A stretch of DNA of 62,113 nucleotides, taken from Nitrospirota bacterium (GTDB lineage Bacteria; Nitrospirota; Thermodesulfovibrionia; Thermodesulfovibrionales; JdFR-85). Shown piece after piece: positions 1 to 9,049 of the stretch. Each line of letters starts with the position of its first letter. Position 1 is the stretch's first letter. The notes beneath the pieces were generated by a model. The model was given only the letters and a program-made list of their open reading frames with translations. It searched no databases and had not been told where the DNA came from. Where the stretch lies: NCBI GenBank assembly GCA_035873375.1, contig JAYWMQ010000030.1, positions 1-62,113 on the forward strand, in the 5' to 3' direction. Both the position numbers and the translations under genes were made by a program.

Positions 1-127
1 TTTTTAGATATTTTGCTCACTTGAAATGCCCCTTTCTTTGGTTATTGCGTTTCCCACGCTTCTTATTTTAACCAATAGATTCGGGGCATTTCTACCTCTT
101 ACTGCTTGTTTTTTGTTTTATTGCGCT

Positions 128-394
128 TCTTTAAGGACTAACGGCAGTACCGAGAGGTTAAATCAAACCCTACTTGATGAGTTTTATAAGGTGAATTTCA
201 GAAAGAAGGTGTATACCTCTTTAGAAGAAATCCAGGCCGACCTGGACCGGTTTCTCCACAGGTACAATACTCAGAGAACCAATCAGGGGAAACGCTGCAA
301 CGGTCGCACCCCTATGGAAACATTTACAGAGGGTCTTGACCTTTGCAGGCAATATCTTCATAATGGAGAGGAGGTGATAAAAGAAGCAGCGTAG
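128..394 (+). pseudogene. IS481-like transposase, C-terminal remnant
   Basis: The reading frame carries the C-terminal end of a DDE (rve) integrase core typical of IS481/IS3-type transposases: a TNGSTERLNQTLLDEFYKV stretch followed by a LHRYNTQRTNQG segment and a RTPMETF end. These correspond to the last catalytic Glu region and the C-terminal tail of the family. Upstream of about position 128 the frame turns into unrelated hydrophobic sequence, so the first two thirds of the protein are missing or frameshifted. It cannot be active as it stands. It marks the edge of an accessory region full of gene debris. Confidence 0.7.
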
Positions 395-471
395 TCAACA
401 ATACCGGAAGGCCGTTTGTAAACGCTTTTAGTGACTACCGCACCTTTGACCCCCTTGGATTGCCCTTTTTT

Positions 472-561
472 AAAGGCAACTTCACTTTTCATCGCATAAT
501 ATGCCCTTATCTGCTTAATACACCGCTCAATGCTATCTTTCTTGTTCAACACAATATCATT
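472..561 (-). pseudogene. HepT-like (DUF86) antitoxin/toxin fragment
   Basis: On the minus strand a short stretch reads NDIVLNKKDSIERCIKQIR and continues for about ten residues. This resembles the N-terminal helix of HepT-like (DUF86) proteins of MNT/HepT modules. The frame then runs into unrelated sequence and stops, and no MNT nucleotidyltransferase partner is seen. I read it as a truncated relic. Confidence is moderate because only about 30 residues match the family pattern. Confidence 0.4.
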
Positions 562-677
562 CCTACGTTATGAAACCTCCCGCTTTTCAATGCTTCCTTC
601 AGATATTTCCTTTTCTTTCATGCGGGTAATATCTCTTTATCAGTCAATCTCATCATAGACTAAGACTTGGTCATGGG

Positions 678-851
678 CATATAATAAAGCGATTAAGCCT
701 TTATTTGCAATAGGGCAGAGGGGAAAGAGCAAAGCGCATAGAGTATAGCAAAAAATTCAGGATAAGGCTGTCTTAATTGTCAAGATTCAACACTGACATC
801 AGCCTCTACCCTTGGCTAATATCCGGGATTAAAAGTAGCCTGTCCCCTTTT
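678..851 (+). repeat. Direct repeat, left copy (about 174 bp)
   Basis: This stretch is nearly repeated at 3377-3548 in the same orientation, about 88% identical by eye with a few 1-2 base indels. It starts with catataataaagcgattaag and ends with agcctgtcccctttt. The two copies bracket the antitoxin fragment and the MjaI-like restriction-modification pair. It has no convincing coding content. The rest of the gap 395-871 holds only the HepT fragment and nothing else I can recognise. Confidence 0.85.
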
Positions 852-871
852 CCTACAAGTTTGGGCGACAC

Positions 872-1114
872 TTGTCATCTTCGGTAATACTCGACATTAA
901 GGAGTACGAAAAACTGATGGATTATATTGAGGACCTTGAAGACGTTGTTGCTTATGATCGTGCTAAAAAAGCGGGAGGAGAGACAATACCCTTTGCCGGG
1001 GCCTTACCCCGAGCACTTTCTTATAAATTATACCATAAAAAAGAGTCTCAACCGTTAAACAGCTCGATAACCCGCTTGTTTAGAACCCTGAGGGCTGCTG
1101 CCCTTGAATCTTGA
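872..1114 (+). pseudogene. Phd/YefM-type antitoxin remnant
   Basis: Residues 5-41 of this TTG-started frame (VILDIKEYEKLMDYIEDLED, then VVAYDRAKKAGGETIPF) match the middle and end of Phd/YefM- or RelB-type antitoxins. Such proteins typically have an EYExLLExIEDLED...AYDxAK pattern. The N-terminal DNA-binding part is absent, the left repeat ends just before it, and the C-terminal half (from AGALPRA) looks unrelated. No toxin gene follows. This is best read as a truncated, probably inactive antitoxin left after rearrangement at the repeat. Confidence 0.45.
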
Positions 1115-1161
1115 CAAATAATCGTATATCGGGTTCCTTGCCCCCTGTTTATCTGACGAAG
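1102..1161 (+). repeat. Weak direct repeat, left copy
   Basis: About 60 bases here align with 3299-3360 at roughly 70% identity by eye (shared words gaatc, gacaaa, aatcg, gtttatc.gac). It lies outside the restriction-modification genes on their 3' side, as the partner lies outside on their 5' side. It may be an older, more decayed member of the same flanking repeat family. The match is weak and could be partly chance. Confidence 0.35.
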
Positions 1162-1275
1162 TGGATTTGATAGGTGGGATACGGAATTTCAAACAACTTT
1201 TGAAAATGCATTCAACTTCGCTGAAGTAATGTGTGCAGTTGACCAGGACACTGCCAACCCGGAATCTCGTGTGTG

Positions 1276-1872
1276 TCAAGGAGCCAGTTCTTCAATGTCT
1301 ATAATAATGCCATCTTTTACTTTATTGTAGTAAATTATGTTTACTTTAATATTTTCATTCAACCCTCTTTTGGATTTATAGGACGTGGGCTTAATACTTA
1401 CCGGTATATTTCCTATAATACCGTCAATTCCTGCGGACTCTTCCTCTGGTGTTGCAAGACGATAGGTTGTCTTCAAAAGAATGGCTACTTTACTTAAAAC
1501 TGCTTCTTGAAATCTCAGTCCAATAAATGTTTTGACAATTACTAAATCTCTAACCCATTGTCTAATCATCTGCTCATCTATGTTGTTTATCACTTCCTTG
1601 AAGTTTTTGATCATCCCGGAAATCTTTCTGGTAGCATTCTCTATAGCTTCAGGATGTTGTGCAAGATACCATCTCTCCCATTCTTCCAGTGTTTTTCCTG
1701 TAAACTCCTGTATCAACTCGCTCATTTGTCCAACCACAGCGGGTCTTGTTCCCTGTGCATTCTGATTCGCAAGATTGATAAGTTGTGTTGCATACTTAGG
1801 AAATTCAACCGGCTCAGTGCCTAATAAGGTTCTGATGTCATTGTTTGAGATTTTAATTTGCTTCTTCACCAA
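1276..1872 (-). CDS. MjaI-like type II restriction endonuclease
   Basis: A 198-residue protein with the recognisable pattern of the MjaI family of type II restriction enzymes (family prototype MjaI cuts CTAG). Visible family stretches are EFPKYATQLINLANQNAQGT near residue 23, VGQMSELIQEFTGK near 47, and ATPEEESAGIDG near 140. Asp150 in GIDG followed by SIK (Lys161) resembles a degenerate PD-(D/E)xK centre. The start at 1872 overlaps the end of the upstream methyltransferase gene by 20 bp, so the pair is one operon with the methylase first, which protects host DNA before cutting starts. Specificity for CTAG is inferred from the family only. Confidence 0.85.
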   Translation of the reverse strand: MVKKQIKISNNDIRTLLGTEPVEFPKYATQLINLANQNAQGTRPAVVGQMSELIQEFTGKTLEEWERWYLAQHPEAIENATRKISGMIKNFKEVINNIDEQMIRQWVRDLVIVKTFIGLRFQEAVLSKVAILLKTTYRLATPEEESAGIDGIIGNIPVSIKPTSYKSKRGLNENIKVNIIYYNKVKDGIIIDIEELAP

Positions 1873-3172
1873 CTGTCCTTTTTTCTATGAATGAGGAAAA
1901 TTTGTTCTTATATTTAAAATCATATTCTGTATCAATATCACAGAATCCGTGTTTTATCAGGTGAGCATTGATAAAAGTCTTGTTTTTCATATATACATAT
2001 GCCATCAAGACATTATCGGTGTCGTATTTTACAGAATCGAATCTTAAATAAACCTGTCTCTTTAAAATCTTCCTTGATAAAAATTCCATTGCCTGCTTTT
2101 TTCTATAGTTTGGCTTTATACCGAGCAGCCTGACATGAAGACCGTTGGATAATTTGATTAAATCAGGAGCAATTAACTCGGAAACGGTAAAGTATTCTCC
2201 ATTTTTGTTGCCATTACCTTTATCCTCCATACTGATTTTGGAGCCAAAACTTAACTTTTTGGGATCAACTTTTTTGTCAAATGTAACAGGGTCATGGAAA
2301 ACATATCCGAGTTTTTCAATTTCTCTTTTCCAATCAACCTCTTTTCTTTTCTGTTCCTTAACAACAAAGTCATATTTATTGTACAGGGGCAGTTCATTAT
2401 TGCTTATCTTATCTTTAATGACCGGAATAAATTCCTTATTGATTTCATATCCTACGGAACTACGATCAGTCATTATAGCTGCATAACTTGTGGTCCCACT
2501 TCCTAAAAAAGGATCCAATACAGTTTCTCCCACAAAGGTGAACATTTCAATCAACCGTTTGGGTAGTTCTGCCGGAAACATAGCGATGTGTTTGTCCTGC
2601 CTTACACCGTTGAAATACCAGTGACCTGAAAAATACTCTTTCCATTTCTCCTTGTCTATCCTTGATTGCTCCTTAATCTCCGCAGGCACCGGTGGAGCCT
2701 TTCCGGGTTTTTTGAATAACAGAATAAACTCGTAATCTATTTCGATGATTCCGTTTCTTGGAAACGGATACGAACCCATTACACTTGCCCCGCCTGTAGT
2801 ATTCATTGTTGTCTTCTTCTGCCAGATAATGGCTCCCATATAATCAAAACCAATCGTTTCACAAAATTTAATTATTTCAGTCCTGATTGGAATTACCTTG
2901 TAGCGTCCATAATAGACTGATCTTGCAAATTGATCTCCAATATTGATAGCCATCCTGCAGCCAGGATTCAAAACCCTAAAACACTCTTTCCAGACAAGAT
3001 TGAGATTATTTATATAGTCTTCGTATGAGTCATTAAAGCCGATTTGCTCCTCTGAACCATAGTCTTTCAGTTGCCAGTAAGGAGGGGACGTAACAATTAA
3101 ATGGGCAGACGAACCTTCTATGTCGTCCATTCTTCTGGAATCACCTATTATACAGACGTGTTTTGTCTTCAT
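1853..3172 (-). CDS. DNA methyltransferase (N4-cytosine type) with C-terminal SNase-like domain
   Basis: Partner of the MjaI-like endonuclease. TSPPY (residues 28-32) is the catalytic motif of amino-methyltransferases, in the SPPY form usual for N4-cytosine enzymes. DPFLGSGTT (220-228) is the AdoMet-binding motif and lies after the catalytic motif, giving the beta-class order. After a linker, residues about 327-425 resemble a staphylococcal-nuclease fold (LIKLSNGLHVRLLGI, then VYLRFD, LMAYVYMKNKTFINAHLIK), but the Glu after the RLLGI strand and the Arg of the YGR segment are not present, so nuclease activity is doubtful. I chose ATG 3172, preceded by ggtaagagagag, over an upstream TTG at 3226. 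Confidence 0.85.
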   Translation of the reverse strand: MKTKHVCIIGDSRRMDDIEGSSAHLIVTSPPYWQLKDYGSEEQIGFNDSYEDYINNLNLVWKECFRVLNPGCRMAINIGDQFARSVYYGRYKVIPIRTEIIKFCETIGFDYMGAIIWQKKTTMNTTGGASVMGSYPFPRNGIIEIDYEFILLFKKPGKAPPVPAEIKEQSRIDKEKWKEYFSGHWYFNGVRQDKHIAMFPAELPKRLIEMFTFVGETVLDPFLGSGTTSYAAIMTDRSSVGYEINKEFIPVIKDKISNNELPLYNKYDFVVKEQKRKEVDWKREIEKLGYVFHDPVTFDKKVDPKKLSFGSKISMEDKGNGNKNGEYFTVSELIAPDLIKLSNGLHVRLLGIKPNYRKKQAMEFLSRKILKRQVYLRFDSVKYDTDNVLMAYVYMKNKTFINAHLIKHGFCDIDTEYDFKYKNKFSSFIEKRTVGEEAN

Positions 3173-3298
3173 CTCTCTCTTACCTATCAAATACCGGGAG
3201 AAGTTGCTCCTTAAAAATATCTGCAAATGGCTGCATTTCTAACAATCGACTCCGGAACATAATTGTTTCAAGTTGATATTGAGAATCCCTTGGGTCAG

Positions 3299-3360
3299 CC
3301 CTGAATCCGGACAAACAATCGAATACCAACTGCCTTAAGCCCTTCGTTTATCAGACAAAA
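3299..3360 (+). repeat. Weak direct repeat, right copy
   Basis: Partner of 1102-1161 (about 70% identity by eye). It ends about 16 bp before the right copy of the strong repeat. Together with that repeat it fills most of the non-coding stretch 3173-3579, in which I see no gene. Confidence 0.35.
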
Positions 3361-3376
3361 ACAGGAAATTTATCAT

Positions 3377-3548
3377 CATATAATAAGCGATTAAGCCTTT
3401 ATTTGCAATAGGGCAGAGGGGAAAGCGCAAAGCGCATAGAGTATAGCGAAAAATTCAGGATAAGGCTGTCTTCATCGTCAGGATTCAACACCGACCTCAG
3501 CCTTTACCTTTGGTAAACCCGGGATAAAAAGCAGCCTGTCCCCTTTTT
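3377..3548 (+). repeat. Direct repeat, right copy (about 172 bp)
   Basis: Second copy of the sequence at 678-851, same orientation, about 88% identical by eye. It ends in agcctgtccccttttt, 31 bp downstream of which the type III res gene terminates on the opposite strand. The pair of copies would permit excision of the 2.5 kb between them by homologous recombination, or may mark the ends of an inserted cassette. Confidence 0.85.
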
Positions 3549-3579
3549 AATCTCTGTGTGGAGAAAACGCGTCACGTCT

Positions 3580-6300
3580 TCAATCCTTTCCATGGCTGTC
3601 GATCGCCTGTCCCTGAGATGTATGGGTACACCCGGCCATCAGGCCGGACAAGCTCATTTGTTCGGATATCCGATCATGAGGAATCAAGAGATACGTCCAT
3701 GGCTTGCCGCCACAAGTCTTTGCGTGAACTGTTGCATGTTCACACCAGACGGCGGCCGCATCAGCCTTTGACTGGACAACATCGTCTGAAACTTCGGAGG
3801 CGCGCTTGGGCTCGCAGAGGAATTTCCCGGCTGTAGTCTCAACGACAAAATCCGGTTCATACGATTCATCGTGGCTGTAGTGAATCCGAAAATCGCCCTT
3901 AGCGGGTTTGAACCACTTGAGGATATTTTCATCGTTTTCGAGGATTACCGCAAAACGCCGCTCCGGATCGGAGTCAAACTTCTGTACCGGATACAGACAT
4001 TTCTGAAAGCCGCCGAAAAGCATCGAACCAATCCGGTTTTTCTCGCCGTCCGGGATCGGAGTCCTGAAGTCACGAACCGCTTGATCCACAACGATCGTGT
4101 AGTTATTAGAACGCAAGGTCCGAAAACCCTTGGTAACACGCGCCTCATAGGACGCAGCCGTTTCCGCGAAATGCTCCTGCATTTGGGAGTGGATCAGGTT
4201 CACCAGGGCTTGCCGGTGGTATTGCAGCACATTCACAACGTCATCTTCTTCGCTCAGGTAGGAGCGCAGGTGTGCAAGGACCTGAGCAGCCAGCTTGTAA
4301 AGTAATGCCGCGTGGTCGTCATAACTGATATCATTGAAATCGATCAACCCGCTCACCAGGTAATCTTCCGGCCGCCTCTCCTCGACCACACCTGATCCAT
4401 CGTGTAGCCTGTACCTTTGCATGTCATGCAGGTGCTGGATTAGAATGTCCTGCGCTACGGGTTGCTGGTTGATGTTCCTGGTGTCCAGATCGAAATCTTT
4501 GTATCCGGCTATCACCTTGCCTTTAGGCACTACCACAATTTTCGGAATGTCAATGGACATTTTCTGATATAACTCCACGGTTTTCTTCACGACATTTGAG
4601 ACGGTATCTTTGCCGAGACTGTCATACAGGAGTCCAAGCCCGGGCCGGGCGATCTCCTCAACCTTCCTGATGATTTCCTCCTGGGTCTCCGCATCCTGAA
4701 GTTGCCTGCTGCTGCTCAGTCCTTCAAATTGCCGGATAACCTGAAACGTTGCCTTAGCCACTTCATGCTCTTCCGGTTTCTCGAAGAGGCTGCGTTCCGG
4801 AGTCTTCTCTTTTTCTCCAGCCTTCTGCGGAGATGCAGAGATGATTTTCACAAACTCGGGTTCGACGATCACCGCCTTCTTACCCGCCTCAGGGATATCC
4901 TTTCCAATGACCACGCCGGTACGAATGATCGAGTCAGGATCGTTGGCGTGATCAATAATCTCCTGAAACCTGTCGTGTGATACGATGGTCAGTCGATCCA
5001 CAGCCGGAACTCCCACCCGTTTGCCATAGGGCAAACGCAGCCCCCGGCCGATGGACTGCTCCACCAGGGTCCGGGAGTTTGCTGCACGCAACGGAACAAT
5101 GGTATAGAGATTCGTAACGTCCCAGCCCTCTTTGAGCATATTGACGTGGATAACGACCTCGACCGGATTTGCCGGATTTTCAACGTTCAGCAACTGCTCG
5201 ACGACCTCGTCTTTTTCTTCGCCGCGCATGTTCGAGTGGACGGTGATCACCTTGCTCTTATATCTCCCCTCGAAAAACTCGTTAGCTTCCATAACTTTAT
5301 GCAACATATCGGCGTGCATTGTGTCCTGGGCAACAACCAGCATGAACGGCTTGACGATCGGCTGGTCATTGTTTCGGGCGTACACCTCCAGCTCAACCTT
5401 CGTGTTCTCGTGAATCCGAACACCGTCTTCAAGCTTGATCTTCTCCAGGCCTTCAACCGAATAGTTTGCGGCATCGAAGTTCTCCCGTGTGGCCACCGCC
5501 GGTTCCTTCACGAAGCCATCGGTCATCGCACTGCTCAGGGGATAACTGTAAATCACATTCTTAAAAGGCTCGGAGCGCCTGCCTTGCTCCACCTGTGGCG
5601 TGGCGGTCAATTCCAACCCAAGAATGGGCTTCAACTCGTTTATCGCTCGCACTCCAGCGCTGGCACGGTAGCGATGCGATTCATCCATCAGCATCACCAG
5701 GTCGTCCAGCCCGGCAAGGTAATCGAAATAACTCTGTCCGATGTACTCGCTCAAACGCTTGATTCTCGGGCTCTTGCCGCCGCGTACTTCACTGTTGATC
5801 TTCGAGATATTGAAGATGTTGACATGAATGGAATCATGATTCCCGAAAAAATCAGATCCTCTGAGACCGCGTCCGCTCTCGTAGTTATCTCCGGTGATGA
5901 TCTCCGGCGGGTTGACCGCAAACTCGGAGATGCCCTGAAAAACATACTTCGGCGTGTTTGGCGTGAAATCGGCAATCAGCTTATTGTAGATTGTCAGGTT
6001 CGGGGCAAGCACAAAGAAATGACGGATGCCCTCGCTCAGGCACAGGTAGCTGATAAAAGCACCCATCAGCCGTGTCTTACCGACCCCCGTGGCAAGGGCA
6101 AAGCAGAGGGAAGGGAAATCACGCTCGAAGGCTTCTATGGTCGGAAATTCGGGTTTGATCGTTTCCAGGGCCTTGGTGGTATCGCCGTTTTTCTCAAGGG
6201 AGATAATTTCGCACACACGGGCCAGAATCTCCAGCGAATCCCGCTGCGGAGAACGCAGGCTCAGGCGGTTGCTGATGGCGTTGACGTGTTGAATGCTCAT
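3580..6300 (-). CDS. res: Type III restriction enzyme, Res (helicase-nuclease) subunit
   Basis: A 906-residue superfamily 2 helicase/translocase with a C-terminal nuclease, the ATP-dependent cleavage subunit of a type III restriction system. Walker A is ATGVGKT at 70-76, the DEAD-box-like Walker B is DESHR at 206-210, and helicase motif VI is SIGRGLRLP in the middle third. Near the C-terminus, PDF at about 816 and EPK at about 830 form the PD-(D/E)xK nuclease centre. The length is close to EcoP1I/EcoP15I Res. Its ATG overlaps the stop of the RhuM gene by four bases (ATGA), so it is translationally coupled as the last gene of the operon. It would act with Mod as a complex. Confidence 0.92.
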   Translation of the reverse strand: MSIQHVNAISNRLSLRSPQRDSLEILARVCEIISLEKNGDTTKALETIKPEFPTIEAFERDFPSLCFALATGVGKTRLMGAFISYLCLSEGIRHFFVLAPNLTIYNKLIADFTPNTPKYVFQGISEFAVNPPEIITGDNYESGRGLRGSDFFGNHDSIHVNIFNISKINSEVRGGKSPRIKRLSEYIGQSYFDYLAGLDDLVMLMDESHRYRASAGVRAINELKPILGLELTATPQVEQGRRSEPFKNVIYSYPLSSAMTDGFVKEPAVATRENFDAANYSVEGLEKIKLEDGVRIHENTKVELEVYARNNDQPIVKPFMLVVAQDTMHADMLHKVMEANEFFEGRYKSKVITVHSNMRGEEKDEVVEQLLNVENPANPVEVVIHVNMLKEGWDVTNLYTIVPLRAANSRTLVEQSIGRGLRLPYGKRVGVPAVDRLTIVSHDRFQEIIDHANDPDSIIRTGVVIGKDIPEAGKKAVIVEPEFVKIISASPQKAGEKEKTPERSLFEKPEEHEVAKATFQVIRQFEGLSSSRQLQDAETQEEIIRKVEEIARPGLGLLYDSLGKDTVSNVVKKTVELYQKMSIDIPKIVVVPKGKVIAGYKDFDLDTRNINQQPVAQDILIQHLHDMQRYRLHDGSGVVEERRPEDYLVSGLIDFNDISYDDHAALLYKLAAQVLAHLRSYLSEEDDVVNVLQYHRQALVNLIHSQMQEHFAETAASYEARVTKGFRTLRSNNYTIVVDQAVRDFRTPIPDGEKNRIGSMLFGGFQKCLYPVQKFDSDPERRFAVILENDENILKWFKPAKGDFRIHYSHDESYEPDFVVETTAGKFLCEPKRASEVSDDVVQSKADAAAVWCEHATVHAKTCGGKPWTYLLIPHDRISEQMSLSGLMAGCTHTSQGQAIDSHGKD

Positions 6301-7358
6301 TTTGAACCATCCTTTTGTTTTAATTCCTTGGCAGCTTTCTCCAGTTGTTTGATGGTTTCTGCTTCGCCGATAGATTCTTTGTATGCACGACGACGAATTT
6401 CAAACCGATCGTATTCCGCTTTTGCGTGTCTTTCGGCAACCCGCTTGCTCACCTTGCCCGCATTGGGAAGCACATTACGGTCATTAAAGCGTAAAAACTC
6501 ATCAAGTTTTTGCTCCCAATCTTTCATAAAAACCTGCTTGCGTCGTTTGGCCTGATCTTCAGCAAAATCCAGCCACATCACCACAATTCGGTTCAGCTCG
6601 TCTATTTCCTCTTCATTAAGGTAGTTTTTGGCTGTGGTGACATCGGTTTTGCGTACTTCTCCCACCTTCCAACTGGTGAGGCCCATATTAGGGAACAGAT
6701 GATCAGCGCGTGACTGAATCAGTTCGGAGGCGGTCATACCGGTAGCGGCAAAATGAAGCTTGTTCTGAATGATGCTGAAGAACTTTGTGGTTTCGTTCCA
6801 TGACGGATCATAATCGCCCGCCATGGCGAATATTTCTTTCACCCGCAAATACATCCTCCGTTCGCTGGCGCGAATGTCACGAATACGGGCCAGCATCTCA
6901 TCGAAATAGTCGGGAACAGCGGAACCCTTGACCGGCGGATTTTTCAGCCGCTCATCGTCCATGACAAAGCCCTTGATAATGTACTCTTTCAACTGCTGGG
7001 TGGCCCATATCCGAAAGCGGGTGGCAATCAAGCTTTTCACCCGGTAGCCCACCGAAATAATCATGTCCAGATTGTAAAAATCCAGCTCACGCCGAACATT
7101 CCGCTTCCCCTCCCGGCGAACCGACAAGAATTTCTTGTGAGTTGCCTCCGGGGTGAGTTCCCCTTCCTCAAAGACATTCCGAATATGCTGGCTGATATTC
7201 TGCTGGGTGGTTTGAAACAACTCAGCCATCAAGGGCTGTGTCAGCCAAACGGTTTCATCCTGTAGCTGCACATCAAGCCTCACTTGCCCGTCCTCGGCTT
7301 GATAGATAAGGACTTCCCCTGTCGGGCCACCTTTTTCGTGATTTTCGTACTTGCTCAT
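6297..7358 (-). CDS. RhuM-family protein
   Basis: A 353-residue member of the virulence RhuM family. Family hallmarks are visible: a VWLTQPLMAELFQTTQQNIS stretch (residues 37-56) that looks like a Bro-N/KilA-type DNA-binding head, RRELDFYNLDMIISVGYRV in the first third, and a charged, helical C-terminal third. RhuM genes are frequently found inside restriction-modification loci, but their biochemical role is not settled. It sits between mod and res with ATGA overlaps at both ends, so it is made in step with both subunits. A regulator or DNA-binding accessory role is inference. Confidence 0.88.
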   Translation of the reverse strand: MSKYENHEKGGPTGEVLIYQAEDGQVRLDVQLQDETVWLTQPLMAELFQTTQQNISQHIRNVFEEGELTPEATHKKFLSVRREGKRNVRRELDFYNLDMIISVGYRVKSLIATRFRIWATQQLKEYIIKGFVMDDERLKNPPVKGSAVPDYFDEMLARIRDIRASERRMYLRVKEIFAMAGDYDPSWNETTKFFSIIQNKLHFAATGMTASELIQSRADHLFPNMGLTSWKVGEVRKTDVTTAKNYLNEEEIDELNRIVVMWLDFAEDQAKRRKQVFMKDWEQKLDEFLRFNDRNVLPNAGKVSKRVAERHAKAEYDRFEIRRRAYKESIGEAETIKQLEKAAKELKQKDGSK

Positions 7359-9037
7359 TGGTCACCTTCCATGTCAAACAGCGCGGTCTGGTCCGCTTTA
7401 CCCTTACCAAACTTCCGCAGAGGCTTCACAGATGTTTCCTCTTCAACATTCCGAACCGGAAGGTTCTCAACCTCCAGGCTGTAATCGTCATGGCCCCACT
7501 CGCATTTCTTCAAAACCGCCTTGGGTATCTTCTTGATGGTAAGGTTGGGAAAGCGGCTCGGGTCACACCGGAAGGCAGAGCAGCAGATGAGCAGGCTGCG
7601 CTCCGGCCCGACCTCATCGCTGAGACGGACCAGCATATCCCTGCTCATAAACTGAGTCGTCACGTAAAGAAAATCCGTCTCCGTGCTCTTGCCGTGAATC
7701 CAGTAGACATCCTCACTGGGTGCGTACTCAAAGCCCTCCAGCTTGCACATGGCCTCGGCCAGCATGGCTGCGTTGAAGTCGGAATTGATGACCGGGTTAC
7801 CCCATTTGTCTTTGACGATAAGCGACGGCCCCAACCGGTAGTAACGGAAACCGCCGCCGCCTTTCCAATTGACGGCCTTAGTGATGCCGCCGGGATCTTC
7901 GCCGTCGATAACTTTTTTCAGGCGGGGAATGATGTGGGTGTGACAGTGTTCTCCCAACTCCACCATGATCCAACGTCGGCCCATCTTGTGGGCGACTGCG
8001 CCTGTCGTGCCGGAACCCGCAAATGAATCTATCACCAAATCACCTGGATTCGATGCTATTTCGATTATCCGGCCTATTAGTCTTTCAGGCTTTGGGGTAT
8101 TGAAGGGTTCTTTTTCCGGGAATAACGCTAACTGCTCTTTCTTAGCCTCCTGATTGTTTCCGCTACTCGTATGATCCCACCATGAATCAGGCACGATGCC
8201 CTGCTGAACTTCGCTCAGGAATACCTTAATCCGAGGCGTTCTGTCTCCTTTCGCTCCAAACCACAGTCGATTTTCCGCTATCAACGCCTCAGTACGGTCC
8301 GGCAAACCGTTCCAATGCCGTCCCTGTGGTGGATTGGCTTCACCGCCTGCAGGTTTTGCAATTGGATATCGATAAGCTATCCGACGCTCTGCGTCTTCTG
8401 ATTGAACAGAATAGGCCACACTCTGCCATGGCCCCCTAGGATCATTGTCAGGATTTTTGAAAGCTTTAGTCTGGTCTTCTGATCTGGAGAGTAAGTTCCT
8501 TTTCCATTTCCCAAACTCTTTGGCATATACAAGAATAGTATCATGGCTACTAGAAATTAAAGCCTTGTTCTTCCGCGCAAACACCTTCTGCCATATGACA
8601 CTTGAAACGAAATTCACTCGCCCAAAGATTTCATCAAGCACTATTTTGCAGTAATGAACCTCGTTATCATCCAACTGTAGCCACAGCGATCCATCCATAG
8701 AAAGCAGACGATGCAAAAGTTCAAGGCGATCACGCATTAACGTTAGCCATAGCGAATGCTCAACACCATCATCGTAGTGTTCAAAAGCACTGCCTGTGTT
8801 GTAAGGAGGGTCTACATAGATACACTTAACATTGCCCGCAAACTCTTGCTCCAACGCCTTGAGCGCCAGCAGATTGTCGCCGAAGATCAGCCTGTTGTCG
8901 AAGATGTCGTTTTCACTATGACGTTGAGCCGCGTGGTAGGACTTCTCCTGGTCCTCGATCAGGATGCGAGGCTCCAGCTTGGGCCGAACATTCTTTCCGA
9001 TCCAGGTTAATTCTAATTTTATTTTTTTCTTTGACAT
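7355..9037 (-). CDS. mod: Type III DNA methyltransferase, Mod subunit
   Basis: A 560-residue beta-class adenine-N6 methyltransferase, the modification and recognition subunit of the type III system. DPPYNTG at 76-82 is the catalytic motif, and FAGSGTTG at 339-346 the AdoMet-binding motif. The region between about 150 and 300 would contain the target recognition domain. The C-terminal 200 residues include a domain that many Mod proteins carry for contact with Res. It starts 12 bp after the stop of the subtilisin-like gene and its stop overlaps the start of the RhuM gene, placing it in the middle of a five-gene operon. The recognition sequence cannot be read from the protein. Confidence 0.92.
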   Translation of the reverse strand: MSKKKIKLELTWIGKNVRPKLEPRILIEDQEKSYHAAQRHSENDIFDNRLIFGDNLLALKALEQEFAGNVKCIYVDPPYNTGSAFEHYDDGVEHSLWLTLMRDRLELLHRLLSMDGSLWLQLDDNEVHYCKIVLDEIFGRVNFVSSVIWQKVFARKNKALISSSHDTILVYAKEFGKWKRNLLSRSEDQTKAFKNPDNDPRGPWQSVAYSVQSEDAERRIAYRYPIAKPAGGEANPPQGRHWNGLPDRTEALIAENRLWFGAKGDRTPRIKVFLSEVQQGIVPDSWWDHTSSGNNQEAKKEQLALFPEKEPFNTPKPERLIGRIIEIASNPGDLVIDSFAGSGTTGAVAHKMGRRWIMVELGEHCHTHIIPRLKKVIDGEDPGGITKAVNWKGGGGFRYYRLGPSLIVKDKWGNPVINSDFNAAMLAEAMCKLEGFEYAPSEDVYWIHGKSTETDFLYVTTQFMSRDMLVRLSDEVGPERSLLICCSAFRCDPSRFPNLTIKKIPKAVLKKCEWGHDDYSLEVENLPVRNVEEETSVKPLRKFGKGKADQTALFDMEGDQ

Positions 9038-9049
9038 TACTGGTATCTT

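Noticed and set aside
5146-6555. A 469-codon open frame on the plus strand
   Set aside because: It lies antisense to res and the end of the RhuM gene and shows no protein-like motif. The res reading frame has clear helicase and nuclease motifs, so this is a shadow frame of GC-biased codons.
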